Source: Lycorma delicatula (Eukaryota; Arthropoda; Insecta; Hemiptera; Fulgoridae). Taken from it: a DNA stretch of 64,000 bases. The position numbers were made by a program, and so were the translations under genes. Shown here piece after piece: positions 1 to 11,106 of the stretch. The stretch's first letter is position 1, and each line of letters opens with the position of its first letter. Below the pieces are notes generated by a model. That model was not told the origin of the DNA and did not search any database. It worked only from the letters and a program-made list of their open reading frames with translations. The DNA lies in NCBI RefSeq assembly GCF_047948215.1, contig NC_134458.1:140104536-140168535 (forward strand), given 5' to 3'.

Positions 1-657
1 ATACAGAAGAATTTTCATAATTGTGACGTAATTCAAGTTAATGTATAATTAGGTCCTGATATGAAAAAATATACTAGTATATTTATCCTGTCATTTTAAT
101 AATCCCTTCACAAAATTAAAATTGCAATACCACAAAAGACATCTTCATTAAAGGCATGGATAGTCAACTATGGATTAATACACCGATATTGGAAATTTTT
201 TAAATTAGTTTTTCTTTTAATTTTTATTTATCGTCGTATATCGTTTGTTTTATAGGATGAAAAAATGGAAAACTTTCTTTAAACTAGGTTAGAGAATAAA
301 ATTATCTTTTGTAAAAAGTAAAAAAATTTATTGAAGCTTCATGATTCACGTCTGCTCATTTTGCTGAGGGATTTAGATAAAACAAATTTAATTAATTTTT
401 CTTTCTTTTATTTAAAAGAAGCAGGAATATAATTAAAATTGAAATTACTACAAATTTATTTTTTTTATTTTTGATGTTCAGTAACATTATTATATATCTG
501 ACAGCGTCAAATATTAAACAATCAAAATCACATTTTTCATTTTAATAATCTCTTTTTAGTGACATCTGAAAAATATTATTCATATTAAATTATTGTATTA
601 TTTAATTATTTATTTAAAAAAAAAATAATTTATACATTATGCATTTACTTCATAATG
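1..657. other. AT-rich sequence, no gene seen
   Basis: Very AT-rich sequence with many homopolymer runs. No ORF with protein-like composition, no RNA gene and no repeat shared with the rest of the window was recognised. The mariner remnant begins at its right edge. Confidence 0.6.
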
Positions 658-659
658 CT

Positions 660-1560
660 ACATAACTAAATCAATTAAAGGGTTTATTAATTTTAACAAG
701 TAATGAACGTTCAGTATTAATAAATATCGATGTAAGTATTGTGTAGGCCGTTTGCAACCAACGACTTCCCAATATTTTAATACTTTAAGTATAATATAAC
801 TTGTCCAGCTCCGCAAAATAACCAATCTCTCAGCTTTGAACTCATCATTAAAATAATTCTTCGTCAAGCGAGCAATTCTTCTTGTTTGAGAACAGGACGT
901 AATTGCTGCGAGCTAAATCGAGCGAATGGTGCATGCGGAAAGACTTCGGAGCGTAGGTCGTAGAGTTTTCATCAACAACCTGTGTAGGCCTATTATCGTG
1001 CTAAAAAAACCACATTCCTTTTTGCCAGACGTGGACGTTCAGAATCCTTCAATCGGTCCTGTAGTGAAGGGTAATAATCTCCGGTGATGGTCCTGCTTTC
1101 TTCAAGCAGTCGAAAAGCAACACACTATGAGAATAAATCTTACCCATGATTTTTTCTGCAGATTGAAACTTTTTCGCTTTCTTTGGTCCATTTTCACTAG
1201 TTCCTACACATTGTTTGGGCTGTTCTTTGATCTCTGACATGTAAGGGATTCACCCTTACACATGAATCATAGATTCTTCTGATTCACGTAACTTTAAATA
1301 GGTCTAGATACCCTAGAGAAGCGTTCAGTCGAATGGAGTTTTGGTCGACTGTTCACAAACACGGTACCTATCGCATGAAATGCAGTACACACGGTCTATC
1401 GATACGTTTGAGATGTTAGCAAGCACGCTTACCTCAGTCAGTGATAATTTAATATGGCATTGTGAATTTTGTGGCAAAAAACTTAATGCAATGGTTGGCA
1501 TGCAGTTTCAAAACATCTTATCTTCATGTATACGGGTAATATAATTTCCAAAGTCATAAA
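660..1560 (-). pseudogene. mariner transposase remnant, copy 1 (left palindrome arm)
   Basis: Decayed mariner-type (DD34D) cut-and-paste transposase, read from about 1560 down to 660. The clearest stretch (1049-1240) holds the family block KEQPKQCVG, then GPKKAKKFQSAEKIMGKIY, then a degenerate FDCLKKAGPSPE matching the usual IDYLEKGxTITGEYY region. The HTH-side region lies at about 1341-1500 in another frame, and the carboxyl end (TKNYFNDEF onward) at 658-867. Several frameshifts and stops separate the pieces, so it cannot make transposase. The same sequence lies inverted at 7.5-8.3 kb. I see no clear TIR at its own ends. Confidence 0.8.
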
Positions 1561-2780
1561 ACCTCATTAATTCAAACATTAGTTGTTTGAATCTTCTTGG
1601 TCGAATCAAACTTCTGATTACAAAATTATCACCAGAAATATAAATTTGTGTTTCTAATTACAAATGAAATAAAAAAAAATTGCCAAAATTGAAAGATTAT
1701 ATACATGGAATTCTGTTGACGAAATTAAGGGATTAAGAAGATTAAGTAAACATAAAAACGACCCGTACTCCGAAATGATTGTCTTTAAATTGTTATAGTT
1801 ATGATAACGGAGAACGTCTTACAAAACGTATACAACTCCTTTTTTTCATTATAACAACTATATTTTTTCTGAAATAGCTGTTCTGTTATTTGTAGAAAAC
1901 AGTTTATTCATTTATCGGTCCAAAAATTTCCTAATTGGCAAAAGAAAATGATAAATTGTTAGATATTATGCAGGTTAATCACACATATTTTTAGAATAAA
2001 TGTTTTATATGAGCGAGTTACGTTAAAAACATTTTCTTCAGGATTGGAGTGAAAATTTGAGTAATGAAATGAAATTAACGGAAACGCCCTTTGTTTAACC
2101 GTTAGTAAATAGTTTTGATAAAAATCCGTTCGTTAAAACATGTTATAATGTAGTCCAAAAGGATTTCAACTTGGGCTAGAAAAAAAAAATATTGGGTATG
2201 TCAGTTAATTAGATATATTATACACATTTTCTTTGAGGTTTCATACTGGTAAATTATTTAAAAATTATTAAATATACATATTTTTGTTTTGTTAATCTTT
2301 TTCCAAAATAGATTTAATTGCGTGGATTAACATAAATATTATCGGGGTGGAAGCGTGATCAACTTGATTTTCTTTACCGTTTTAATGAATCGTGTTATAG
2401 TTTTGAAATTTATTGACAAAGATAAGCTACTAGTATTAACGTATCAAAATAGCAACCACTTATCTCTCTTAAATGTTTAATATCTTCTTAAACACTATTT
2501 TAATGAAATTTTATTTTATTATATAAATTTTTTTTTAAATTTTGTTATGATTAAAATGTTATCTCATTTCGTTCAAAATTACAAAATTATGGTGGAAGTT
2601 GGAAATTACTAAATCAAAGCTTACAATTTAAAATGGAAAAATAATTTATTTTTAAAGAATAATTTTTGCAAGACTTTTTTCTTGTTAATTTTTATATCAT
2701 GATTTCTGCTAAGTGGAATAAACTTTATCGGTTTCTTTCTTTTATTCATTTTTATAAGATTTTTCATATATATTTTTTTT
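770..2780 (+). repeat. Left arm of large imperfect inverted duplication
   Basis: Sequence here is found in reverse complement further right. The 770-2240 part pairs with 6725-8345, and 2270-2760 pairs with 3640-4125. Anchors seen by eye: CAAACATTAGTTGTTTGAAT (1576) against 7369-7388; a block rich in AACATTTTCTTC (2027) against 6928; and GTGGAATAAACTTTAT (2713) against AAAGTTTATTCCACTT (3669). The shared sequence runs well beyond the transposase, so this is an inverted duplication of a locus rather than two independent insertions. Identity is far from perfect, with many indels. Confidence 0.75.
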
Positions 2781-2789
2781 TTAATTCGG

Positions 2790-3620
2790 CAACCTGAAGA
2801 AATTGGTCAAATAATAATTTTGTTATTTTTAGACAATGAAATGGTTACAATTTTTTATTTAATTATAATTTTTTTTTCCGTAGTAAATTTAATTTAATTA
2901 AAATAAATTTTTAAGTCGTACCAAAATTATCACGGCCAATAAATTGAAAATATTGTGACAGGATTTTCAGATTTATCAAATTTCAGCTAGGGTCGAAATA
3001 TAAACAATTAGGTAGGGGTGTTTGTGTGTATGGAAAGGGGGTGTCCGATTAGAGATAACAGCCTATTGACCGCAGACGTATATCGATTTACAACTGAATT
3101 CTATTTGCTGCCTTTAGAGGAAAACCACATTATACTAAATTCTCTACAGTTCTGTTATTTAGTAACGAGTTGACTAACTGTAAGTAGTTAACCTTAACAT
3201 GACCTTTTACCCTTAACTTAAATTAAATTACTAATCTCATATTGTAAATGTATAATCCATTTTATGTAGGCTATTTCATAATATGATTCTAGCTCTTCCA
3301 TTAGTCACTAAAATATTAATGAGTTTAGTAAGTAAATTTATTTATGACCTCTGTAATAAATTAATAAACATTTTTTTTTTGAGATAAAAATAATTAATTT
3401 TAAAATTTTATTGTAGGGATGATTTTTATTATTTTTAATGTCTGAAGAACTTCTCATTTGATTTGAATTAATATTTCTTTGAATTCTTGATTGTTATAAG
3501 GAATAAGAGGCTACTAATAACCACAAAATATACCTGAAGGATCGTTTGTTCTAAGCTAAGTTAAAAATGATTTTTAGTATTTTTTTTTTCAATCGAAAAT
3601 TTTCAAAGATTAGTTATAAT
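2790..3620. other. Spacer between inner palindrome arms
   Basis: About 0.8 kb of AT-rich sequence between the two inner arms. A less AT-rich patch at 3010-3110 has a GTAGGGGTGTTTGTGTG run. I found no coding potential and could not extend the arm pairing into it. Confidence 0.5.
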
Positions 3621-3629
3621 TTTCTAAGT

Positions 3630-4130
3630 AATATATTACAAAAAATCAATAAAATAGGAAAGCCAATAAAGTTTATTCCACTTAATTGAAATCATGATTA
3701 TAACAATTAACGTGATCTGGAAAAAATATTTCTTAAAAATGATTATTTTCCAATTTTAAATTTAATAATTCCTACTTTCGTCATAATCTTATACTTGGTA
3801 CGAAATGAGATAACAGTTTTAATCATAACAAAATTTTAAAGATTTTATGAAATAAAATACAATTTTATTAAAATAATATTTAATGAAGATATTAAAAATT
3901 TAATAATTATAGATGGTTGCTCTTTTGATACATTAATACTAGACGCTTATCTATGTCAATAAATTTCAACCGTTTATAACACGATTCATAATAACATTAA
4001 GAAAATCAAGGTTGATCTCACTTTAACCACCATAATATTTATGTTAATCCACAGGATTAAATATATTTTAGGAAGAAATAAGAAAAATAAAATATATATA
4101 TATATATTTATTTATTTAATACATTTAACC
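3630..4130 (-). repeat. Right arm of inverted duplication, inner part
   Basis: Reverse complement of 2270-2760. Examples are TTGATACATTAATACTAGACG (20-base core at 3925) against the CTAGTATTAACGTATCAAAA block near 2430, and the GTTAATCCACAGG / GCGTGGATTAACA pair (4042 / 2321). Pairing stops near 4125. The rest of the arm resumes at 6725, which places a 2.6 kb insertion between these points. Confidence 0.75.
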
Positions 4131-4420
4131 GATTTCAAAAATGGAGGAGGTTATCAATTAAATTGTATTTTTTTAAATGTATGTTACACATTATCTCCGA
4201 CGTTAGTATATTTTGATAATTTTTTTTTATTGAAAGAGTGTACTTTTGAAATGGTCCCATACAAATTTTAACCCAATCCGACGATAATCTTAGGAAAAAT
4301 ACCAAAAAAACCGACGGTTCGATATTCGATACCCTTAGCCGCTGACCGCTCGCCCCAGTACCATGTTGTTCTGTTCCCTGTACGACTAGGATATTAATAA
4401 CAATCTATATTAGTCTTCGT
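4131..4420. other. Left flank of the block inserted in the right arm
   Basis: First part of the 2.6 kb block absent from the left arm. A short less AT-rich stretch (4290-4380) contains CGCTGACCGCTCGCCCC. No gene was recognised. Confidence 0.4.
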
Positions 4421-4424
4421 AGAA

Positions 4425-4510
4425 TATTCGTTGCATTTCTTTCTCAATTTTTCTTCCTTAAACAATCATTCTTATTTTTTCTTGGTTACTTTCCTCTAAA
4501 CTCCATATAA
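4425..4510 (+). repeat. Direct repeat flanking the helicase remnant, copy 1
   Basis: A block with GCATTTCTTTCTC, TTCCTTAAACAATCATTC and ACTTTCCTCTAAAC is repeated in the same orientation at 5862-5945 (GCATTTCTTTCTC, TTCTTAAACGATCATTC, ACTTTCTTTTAAAC). The two copies bracket the helicase remnant. Both are followed by ATATTAAATATAATAT-type sequence, so the repeat may be longer than the marked part. Confidence 0.6.
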
Positions 4511-4707
4511 ATATTAAACCTACATTTAATATTTATATAAAATGATAAAAAAGTGTATGATCCCTAATTGCAAAGTTATAATATAAATATTTATTTTATA
4601 TTATGCAATAAAAAATTCTAATTTTGCAGTATTAAATAAATAGTCATACAACAATCTCCAACTGACATCACCCGGTATGAAGCCAGTTAAATATTAATAT
4701 TAAATAT

Positions 4708-4766
4708 AATATTTTATAGTTATAAACACTTTTTTAAAAAGTGTTTATAGTAACTATAAAATATTA
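4708..4766. repeat. Long perfect-stem hairpin
   Basis: The left arm (4708-4735) ends in ATAAACACTTTTT and the right arm (4736-4765) begins AAAAAGTGTTTAT. The outer stem AATATTTTATAGTT pairs with AACTATAAAATATT after a 3-base bulge. The arms almost touch, so there is essentially no loop. The pairing is strong but AT-only in composition. Confidence 0.75.
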
Positions 4767-4879
4767 AAATAATATATAGTATAAATTATATATTATAAAT
4801 TTTAAAAGTTCAGGATACTCGCAAGCTTTGTCCAAATGTCTGTTCGCAATAGTTAAACCTATAAATAGGATAGATTACG

Positions 4880-5760
4880 CACCTCTTCATTTCTGTCACA
4901 GCTTTCTCATTATATTGTTTATTTAATTACTTATTTGGTTCCAAATTGGACAAGGCAATGCTCTCTTAAAGTTTTAACTCGACTAAGAGCGATATAAATC
5001 TGCCCCTTGGCAAAGTTTTTCTTGCCGAGGTCTAGCACTGTCCTTTTTTATTTTTTGTTATAGAGGTGGAGGAACCCAATTTACGCCGAAGCAGTATCGG
5101 ACTCGCTAACAGCCTCCGCAAGATGTTATTAAGTGTGTATATGCTCCTGCGCACTACCGACTAAACCTCCACCTCTCCTGGGAACCGATTTGCAGCATTA
5201 CTTCAGGAAGGGGGGAAACGCCCACACACACAATCGATCACCGCAATCACAAATGAATCATCCAAACACATACTTCCGCAACACAACTAGTGCAACATCA
5301 AGGATAACACAAACATAAGGAGTAACAGATCACTCACACATCACAATAAGGAAAAAACACACGTAACGCAGAATTTTTTTTAGTACTGTGAACACTCATA
5401 GTAACACACACTCACGCAACATAACTCACGCAACCACAATAACCAACACCAAGAGTAAAAAATCACACAAACAAGTCTATAACTTTCCTGTCAAAAGTTG
5501 TACCCTACAGTTTGTGAACAGATACAACCCAGCATAGTAATAGAGGTAACATTCTGTGCTTGACATCTCCGTATCTGTTGCTTGTAATGTTGTACAAACC
5601 GGTGAAATGGCTACGCAATCATTAAAATCTTTCATTCTAAGACAAATAGTCTCGTCATCAAATTTTATGAGTACAGCTTTCGGTAACTCTTTTTCTTCGT
5701 ATATCAAGCCGATGCGGTGAGAACGTTGCTATTACATTTCGTTTGGCAAACGTTTGTGTA
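4880..5760 (-). pseudogene. Pif1/Helitron-type helicase, carboxyl-terminal remnant
   Basis: A superfamily 1B DNA helicase carboxyl end is readable on the minus strand. LPKAVLIKFDDE (about 5690-5655) is followed, after a frame change, by RMLPLLLCWVVSVHKL and a stop where the conserved HKxQG glutamine should be, then GTTFDRKVIDL. The frame resumes at 5043 with LDLGKKNFAKGQIYIALSRV and KTLREH. The HKxQG and FAKGQIYxALSRV blocks are Pif1 family motifs, used by Helitron Rep/Hel proteins and by related insect genes. The 5044-5475 segment is a foreign insertion. The ATPase P-loop half is absent, so this is a 5'-missing remnant. A Helitron origin is likely but no Helitron end was identified. Confidence 0.75.
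5044..5475 (-). mobile_element. LINE 3' end inserted in the helicase remnant
   Basis: Minus strand: a T/G-rich stretch, then a GC-richer part flanked by GGTGGAGG and CCTCCACC, then CTCTATAACAAAAAATAAAAAA as a poly(A)-like tail ending at 5044. This is the shape of a 5'-truncated non-LTR retrotransposon 3' UTR. The helicase frame reads FDRKVIDL just before it and VLDLG just after it, which suggests a diverged target-site duplication of about 18-20 bp. Other LINE 3' UTRs in this window (20.8 kb, 36 kb, 57 kb) have similar GC-rich structured segments but are not obviously the same family. Confidence 0.6.
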
Positions 5761-5861
5761 TTAAACTGACACGATGAGTGTGACTCTCATTTCGTAAAAA
5801 TTGACGGTTTTACATTCTCATTTGTGAGTCTACATTCTCGTTGTTGAGAAGACTCTGCGGA

Positions 5862-5945
5862 AATGTTCATGGCATTTCTTTCTCTATTTTTTTCTTAAAC
5901 GATCATTCCATTTTTGATAACTTTCTTTTAAACGTCGCTTTCATT
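5862..5945 (+). repeat. Direct repeat flanking the helicase remnant, copy 2
   Basis: Second copy of the 4425-4510 block, in the same orientation. The 5760-5862 stretch just before it carries repeated ACATTCTCGTT / ACATTCTCATTT units. Confidence 0.6.
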
Positions 5946-6042
5946 AGATCAGCGCGTTTAGTAGCCTACCTATATTTTAATTATATAATAATATATTTAT
6001 ATTAAATATAATATATTATAGTTGTATATATATATATATATA

Positions 6043-6722
6043 GGTACTTGATACCACTAAAAATTTTGAAATAAAATAATTTATAAAAAATAAAAATGAA
6101 AACCCCCTTCAACAAACAATAGTGCTAAAACGTTATAGATTTTATTTTTATTTATTAACTAAAGTGAAAGTATTTACAAAAAGTAACTATTTTTGAAGAT
6201 GGAACTAGCCAACACATGTTAAACCAAAAAAAAAAATAAATAAACAACCGGTGATCATTAATACATCCTACTTCAAACAATGCAGAATTGGTAATAGAAG
6301 TTTTACTACAACAAAATGAGATCTACAAAAATATAATACAACCATAAAATGCGACATAAAAAAAAGTGATATAAGATACTGTATAGATGCTTAGCAAATA
6401 TTATCACCAAGTATATATATCTTAGCGAACTGAAGATGAGGTATGATCGTGAGACGCTCTCTCTTATATGCTCTTGAGATCCCGTTTTAGATGTGCTAAT
6501 CCCGTTTAGCCACCTAGCGGTCGGTTGAGGTACTAACTTTACGTAAATTTGTTTCATTTGTGTTGGCTTGATCCGACTTCAAAAATAGTTATTTGTTGTA
6601 TACTTTTACTTTAGTTAATAAATAAAAATATAATTATTATCTGTAACTTATTAGTTGTACTATTATTTGCCGAAGTGGGTTTTTATTTAATATTTTATAA
6701 ATTATTTTATTTGCAACTAACC
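6043..6722. mobile_element. Long-TIR non-autonomous DNA element
   Basis: The left arm (6043-6215) and right arm (6560-6722) are inverted repeats of about 165 bp. Matching landmarks are AAATAAAATAATTTATAAAA near the outer ends, CCCCTTC / GAAGTGGG, TTATTAACTAAAGT / ACTTTAGTTAATAA, and AACTATTTTTGAAG / CTTCAAAAATAGTT, ending in CCAACAC / GTGTTGG. The 345 bp centre has no credible ORF. The arm-to-centre layout is that of a foldback or long-TIR MITE. It sits at the exact point where the right palindrome arm is interrupted. Confidence 0.75.
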
Positions 6723-6724
6723 AG

Positions 6725-8345
6725 TATGAAATGTCAAAGAAAATTCGTAAAATACTCGTATAACCACTGCTACATGCAATATTTTATCTTTTTCTTAGCC
6801 CAATTTGAATCTTTTTGGGCTACATTATACAAGTTTTATTGAACGGATTTTCATCAAGCTCTTTAATAATGGTTACAAAACAAGCGTTTCAGTTAATTTC
6901 ATTACATTACTAAAATTTTCATTCCAAACCCGAAGAAAATGTTTGCAACGTAACTTTCTCATATAAAACAATAAAAATTATTCTAAAAATAAGTGTAATT
7001 AACATGGATAATATCCAACAATTTTCTCATTTCCTTTTGCCAATTAAGAAATTATTGGTCTGATATTTGGATAAACTGTTCTATAAATAACAGCTACTTC
7101 AGTAAGAGGTAGTTATTAATGGAAAAAGAGTAGTTGCATATGTTTTGTAACACATTCTCCGTTATCGTGAGAGATAGTATAAAAATATGAAAAATGATTT
7201 CGTAGAACGGATGGGCTTTTTTCTTTTACCTAATCTCCTTAATCCCTTAACTTCCTCAATAGAAGTCTACATACATAATTTCTCAATTTCCAGCAGTTTT
7301 CTTTATTTCAAAACAATTTCATATTTCTGATAATTATTTTGTAGTTGTAAGTTTTATACGACCGAGTTCAAACAACTATTGTTTGAATTAATCAGTTTTT
7401 ATGAACAAGTGAGTAAGACCTTTAGATGGGATGCGACGAAGTTTCAGACCCGCAAGTTTCATTGTTTGTTTATGGTGACGATCGAGTAAAGCAAACAAGT
7501 TTTGAAATTTATGATGTAAAATTGATAAAACTGAAATATAAACATTTTAATGTACTTAGTTTTAAAAGGATTAATCCCGACGAGCATACAAAATGAGTTA
7601 GATTCCACTTTAAAGGATTTCTACTCCTTTTAAAAATTCTTTAGGTTGAAATGGGATGTTGAATTTAAAAGTGGTTGTACATCGATTTAAGATGAGTCAC
7701 TCGAGACGTCCAAAACCCGCTACAACCGATGAAATCGGCACAAAATCCACATATATTAAATAAATTCACATACATTAAATGAACACCAACTGAAGGTGAG
7801 CGTGCTTGCTAACATTTAAAACATCTCGATAAACCGTATGTGCTATATGTTATGCAATAGGTGCCTTTTTTTGAACAGTTAACCAAAAACCTATTCGACT
7901 GAAAACTTCTCGAGTTTATTTAGACTTATTTAAACTTATATGAAACGTGCATTCATCTTCAGAAAAAGTCACGGCTAAGGTCTATTAGGATTCTCGTGGT
8001 GTGTTGACTTATCGATTGCCTAGAAGAAAGCAAAACATTATCAGAGATTATTACCTTTCACTACTGGACCGATTTAAGGGTGCTGAACGTCCACTGCTGG
8101 CCAAAGAAAAGTCCTCTTTTACCACGATAATGGGCTTGCACAGATTGTTGCGGAAAGCTCTACGACTTACGCTTCAAAGTCTTTCCACTTGTACCATTCG
8201 CTAGATTTAATTCCCAGCAATTAATTCATGTCCTCAAACCGAAAGAGTTGGCTCGTTACACGAAGAGTTACTTCAAATGTTGAGGTCAAAGCTGAGAGAT
8301 CCCTTATTTTTCAGAATTGGACGAATCGTGTTATGCTATTAAAAT
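6725..8345 (-). repeat. Right arm of inverted duplication, outer part
   Basis: Reverse complement of 770-2240. The region at 6725-7390 is non-coding, and 7390-8345 contains the mariner remnant. Pairing ends at about 8345, where the jockey fragment begins. Confidence 0.75.
7500..8345 (+). pseudogene. mariner transposase remnant, copy 2 (right palindrome arm)
   Basis: Plus-strand partner of the remnant at 0.66-1.56 kb. Visible pieces are a DESLERRPKPATTDEIG-like linker (about 7680), and RDYYLSLLDRFKGAERPLLAKEK at 8046-8110 with two minor interruptions, matching the mariner EYYASLLDRLK..RP.LAKKK segment. It then frameshifts where the QDNAPxHT catalytic block should follow. The carboxyl end at 8180-8340 matches copy 1 base by base with indels. 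It is non-functional, with stops and frameshifts throughout. Confidence 0.8.
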
Positions 8346-8389
8346 GTTGAAAGGTTAGTCTAAATATAACATTGCTCTAAATATACTTA

Positions 8390-9800
8390 TTCTATCAAAA
8401 GTGTTAAAAATATTATTCCTTCGGAGGATGTTGCCTTTTTTGGAGCATGGCTTTGAATTTCCTGACCATATGTTTTCTTTTGTGCATTTCACTATCGAGC
8501 AAACAGAGAAGTTTGTAAACATAATCAGCAGAAGCCTTGAAGAGAAAAAAGTACTGTTTAGCAGAATTCTTAGACATCCAACAGGCTACTGACCAAATGT
8601 AGCTCCTAATGTACAAGTTTAAGATAAGCCTTCCTCAACCATACTATCTTATTCTACGCGGCTACCAGGAAGAGCGTTTTTCTCGGGTGAAATATAACCA
8701 GGATTTATTCATGTTCTTCAAAATTAAATCGGATGTTCCTCAAGACTCTTCTTTGGACCCGTGTTATACTCCATCTTTAGTGCAGATCTTCCAATTACAG
8801 ACTAGGTCATTTGCGAATGACAAGGCTGGTCTGGCAGTTGATGCCCAACTATAGCATCAAGTAACCTACAATCTAAGTTGGATTTAATCAACAGATGGCT
8901 GATTACATGGATGGTTGAGCTCAATGAGGAGAGGAGATCGTCCACGGTTCCACCTTGATGGCGTTCTAATCCCAGAAACTGAGACCGTGAGATACCTAAG
9001 TCTATACTAAGTCGATCGCTAGTTACGTGGAAAGTTCATACAAGAGAGACGAGAACATAATTTGAGAAAAAGTTCAAGGAAATGTTCTGGCTGCTGGGCA
9101 GAAGTTCTCGTTTGTTCTTATCTAATAAGCTGCTGGTTTACTCAATAATTCTAAACCGTAACTAGACGTATGGGATCTTACTATGGGGTACCCCGAGCAG
9201 AAGAAATGTCGACATCTTACAGCAGTTTCAGAAAAGCTGGGGTGGATTTCGGGGAGAATAAGCTTTAGGATTACTGTTGATAATCCTAAATAAGGATTAA
9301 AATAAGGAGATACAGTGTTTCAATTCAGAGCATGAACTTTGGCTTAACCACCACACAAATCACTTGATAGTGAATCTACTAGACAATGGTGATGACGTTA
9401 GAAGGTTGAACCGACTGAATTTTCTAGATCTAGGTGTCCATACAATGTATTATTGTATCTGTAGTAATTTCGGCTATAGTAACAAGTGCATTGTGCACTA
9501 TCTGTTCGATTTTTTTTTTCATATTCTTTACATATACTTTTATTTTTTTTTACATTGCTTCATCGTTTTTTTTCTACTAATTATGATATCTTATTTTGCT
9601 TTTTATTGCTCTGGTGGTCTTGGGTGTCATTCGTAATTGCTATGTATATGTGCTTACCGTAAGGTATTTTTATTAGTGTGTAATTTTTGAGGAGATTCGC
9701 TGAGGGCTCCTTATCATGTAATCGGGGATGTGTTCCAATTTACTAAAGGGTTATGTAAATGTAACCGGTTCTAAATAACATTTGAAAAAATAAAAAAGTT
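8390..9800 (+). pseudogene. jockey-clade LINE fragment: RT core and carboxyl end
   Basis: 5'-truncated, plus-strand reverse transcriptase of a jockey-type non-LTR retrotransposon. 8401-8592 reads RRMLPFLEHGFEFPDHMF..HFTIEQ, matching the PDHQFGFRxxHSTIEQ motif of this clade. 8609-8854 reads SLPQPYYLILRGYQEERFS, then FFKIKSDVPQDSSLDP, equivalent to FFEIRSGVPQGSVLGP. 9180-9430 reads WGTPSRRNVDILQQF, then VNLLDNGDDVRRLNRL, the carboxyl tail seen in the other copies. The region around 9540 is T-rich 3' UTR, and an A-rich tail ends near 9800. It starts directly after the mariner remnant. Stops, frameshifts and loss of the FADD region make it dead. Confidence 0.85.
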
Positions 9801-11105
9801 AAAAGAATGAAATTTTTATCAGGAAAATAATCAATTTCTTTTAATTTTCACAGCAATAATTATGGACAGTAATATATTTTTATTTTTATTTTTATTTTTT
9901 TATAATATACGAATACAGCTAAATTTTTTACGTTTGAGAATGGATTAGTTTTATAAATCTAGTATTACGTTACTCTCCCGCTATCAAAATATTTAAATTA
10001 CGCTTGGAACAACATTTCATACTAAAAATTAATTAGGGCTTATTAAGGTAAATATAGAACTTGGAATGAATTTCCCATTCATAACCAAACAAACAATCTA
10101 ATATAACATTACAATCAAATAATTATTGAAATACAACTGAAATTAATTTAATTAAGCTGCATTGAAACGATGTTATGTAACACAATAATTTATCATGTTT
10201 CACTAAGTGGGTAGGTGAATATGAATTAATTAGTTAGTTTGTGTTAAATGTTACTAAATATAGCATAACGTATATATAACATGACGCAACAAAAAGGAAA
10301 TTATTCCCCTTTGACAAACGTTGATAAACATTGTACAGAATCATTCAACATTTATTATATTGCTATCTTAGATAAAATTATTTTATCATCTTTTCCTTAA
10401 TTACAGAATATGGGGTGTAATTAGTTTCTAAGTGCAATATTTAGGTGGTAGTTTATTATGTATTTTTTCCTCCTCTATTTGACCTCGAAGCATTTAATTG
10501 ATTACTTAAAAAGTCATCTTGGTTTACAATTAAATTTAATTTTCTGTATATTTATGGTATAGTATCTTCAAAACGGTCCAACTGATTTTTTTGAATATGA
10601 TTTAAATCTTCATTTGAATGCTAGGAAACAAAGTGGTTAATTAAATCTAATAAAATTATTTTGTATTTATGAAATCCATATAGGCATTTTTGTCAAAAAA
10701 AAAAACTTCTGACTCAAGAGATAATATTGTTTCTTATTTCCTCTTTTATCAAGTATTTTATCAATCAAAATTAAACGATTGGAGGCGACGTAATGAGAAA
10801 ATGTCATTTAGGAAAATTTTGCAATTTTAAAAATAAAAAATATCACATTTTAGATTTCCTAAGAAAAGGATATAGATGATATTCAGTTTTTTACTATACT
10901 TCATTCTGTTAACCATAGCGACTGGTAAATTTGTAATTAACCCCAATTTATATCAGAAAAGTTAACACCACTGCTATATTAATTGCTTCTGTCATGAGAT
11001 AATCGACTATAAACACTAAATTTACAGAATACTTTATTTTTTTCATTCTCCTAATTTGAACGTTACAATCTGTTCAACTAGAAATCAATAAGCAACCCCC
11101 CCCCC
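9801..11105. other. AT-rich sequence, no gene seen
   Basis: Unique-looking AT-rich DNA. A C-run (CCCCCCCCCC) lies at about 11097-11106, at the 3' edge of the SINE. No ORF, RNA gene or repeat was recognised. Confidence 0.5.
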
Positions 11106-11106
11106 A

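Noticed and set aside
4041..4271. 76-codon plus-strand ORF
   Set aside because: Crosses the palindrome-arm boundary and is Ile/Tyr/Phe-rich as expected from AT-rich chance sequence.
6306..6557. 83-codon minus-strand ORF in the long-TIR element
   Set aside because: Hydrophobic chance frame with no transposase motif. The element looks non-autonomous.
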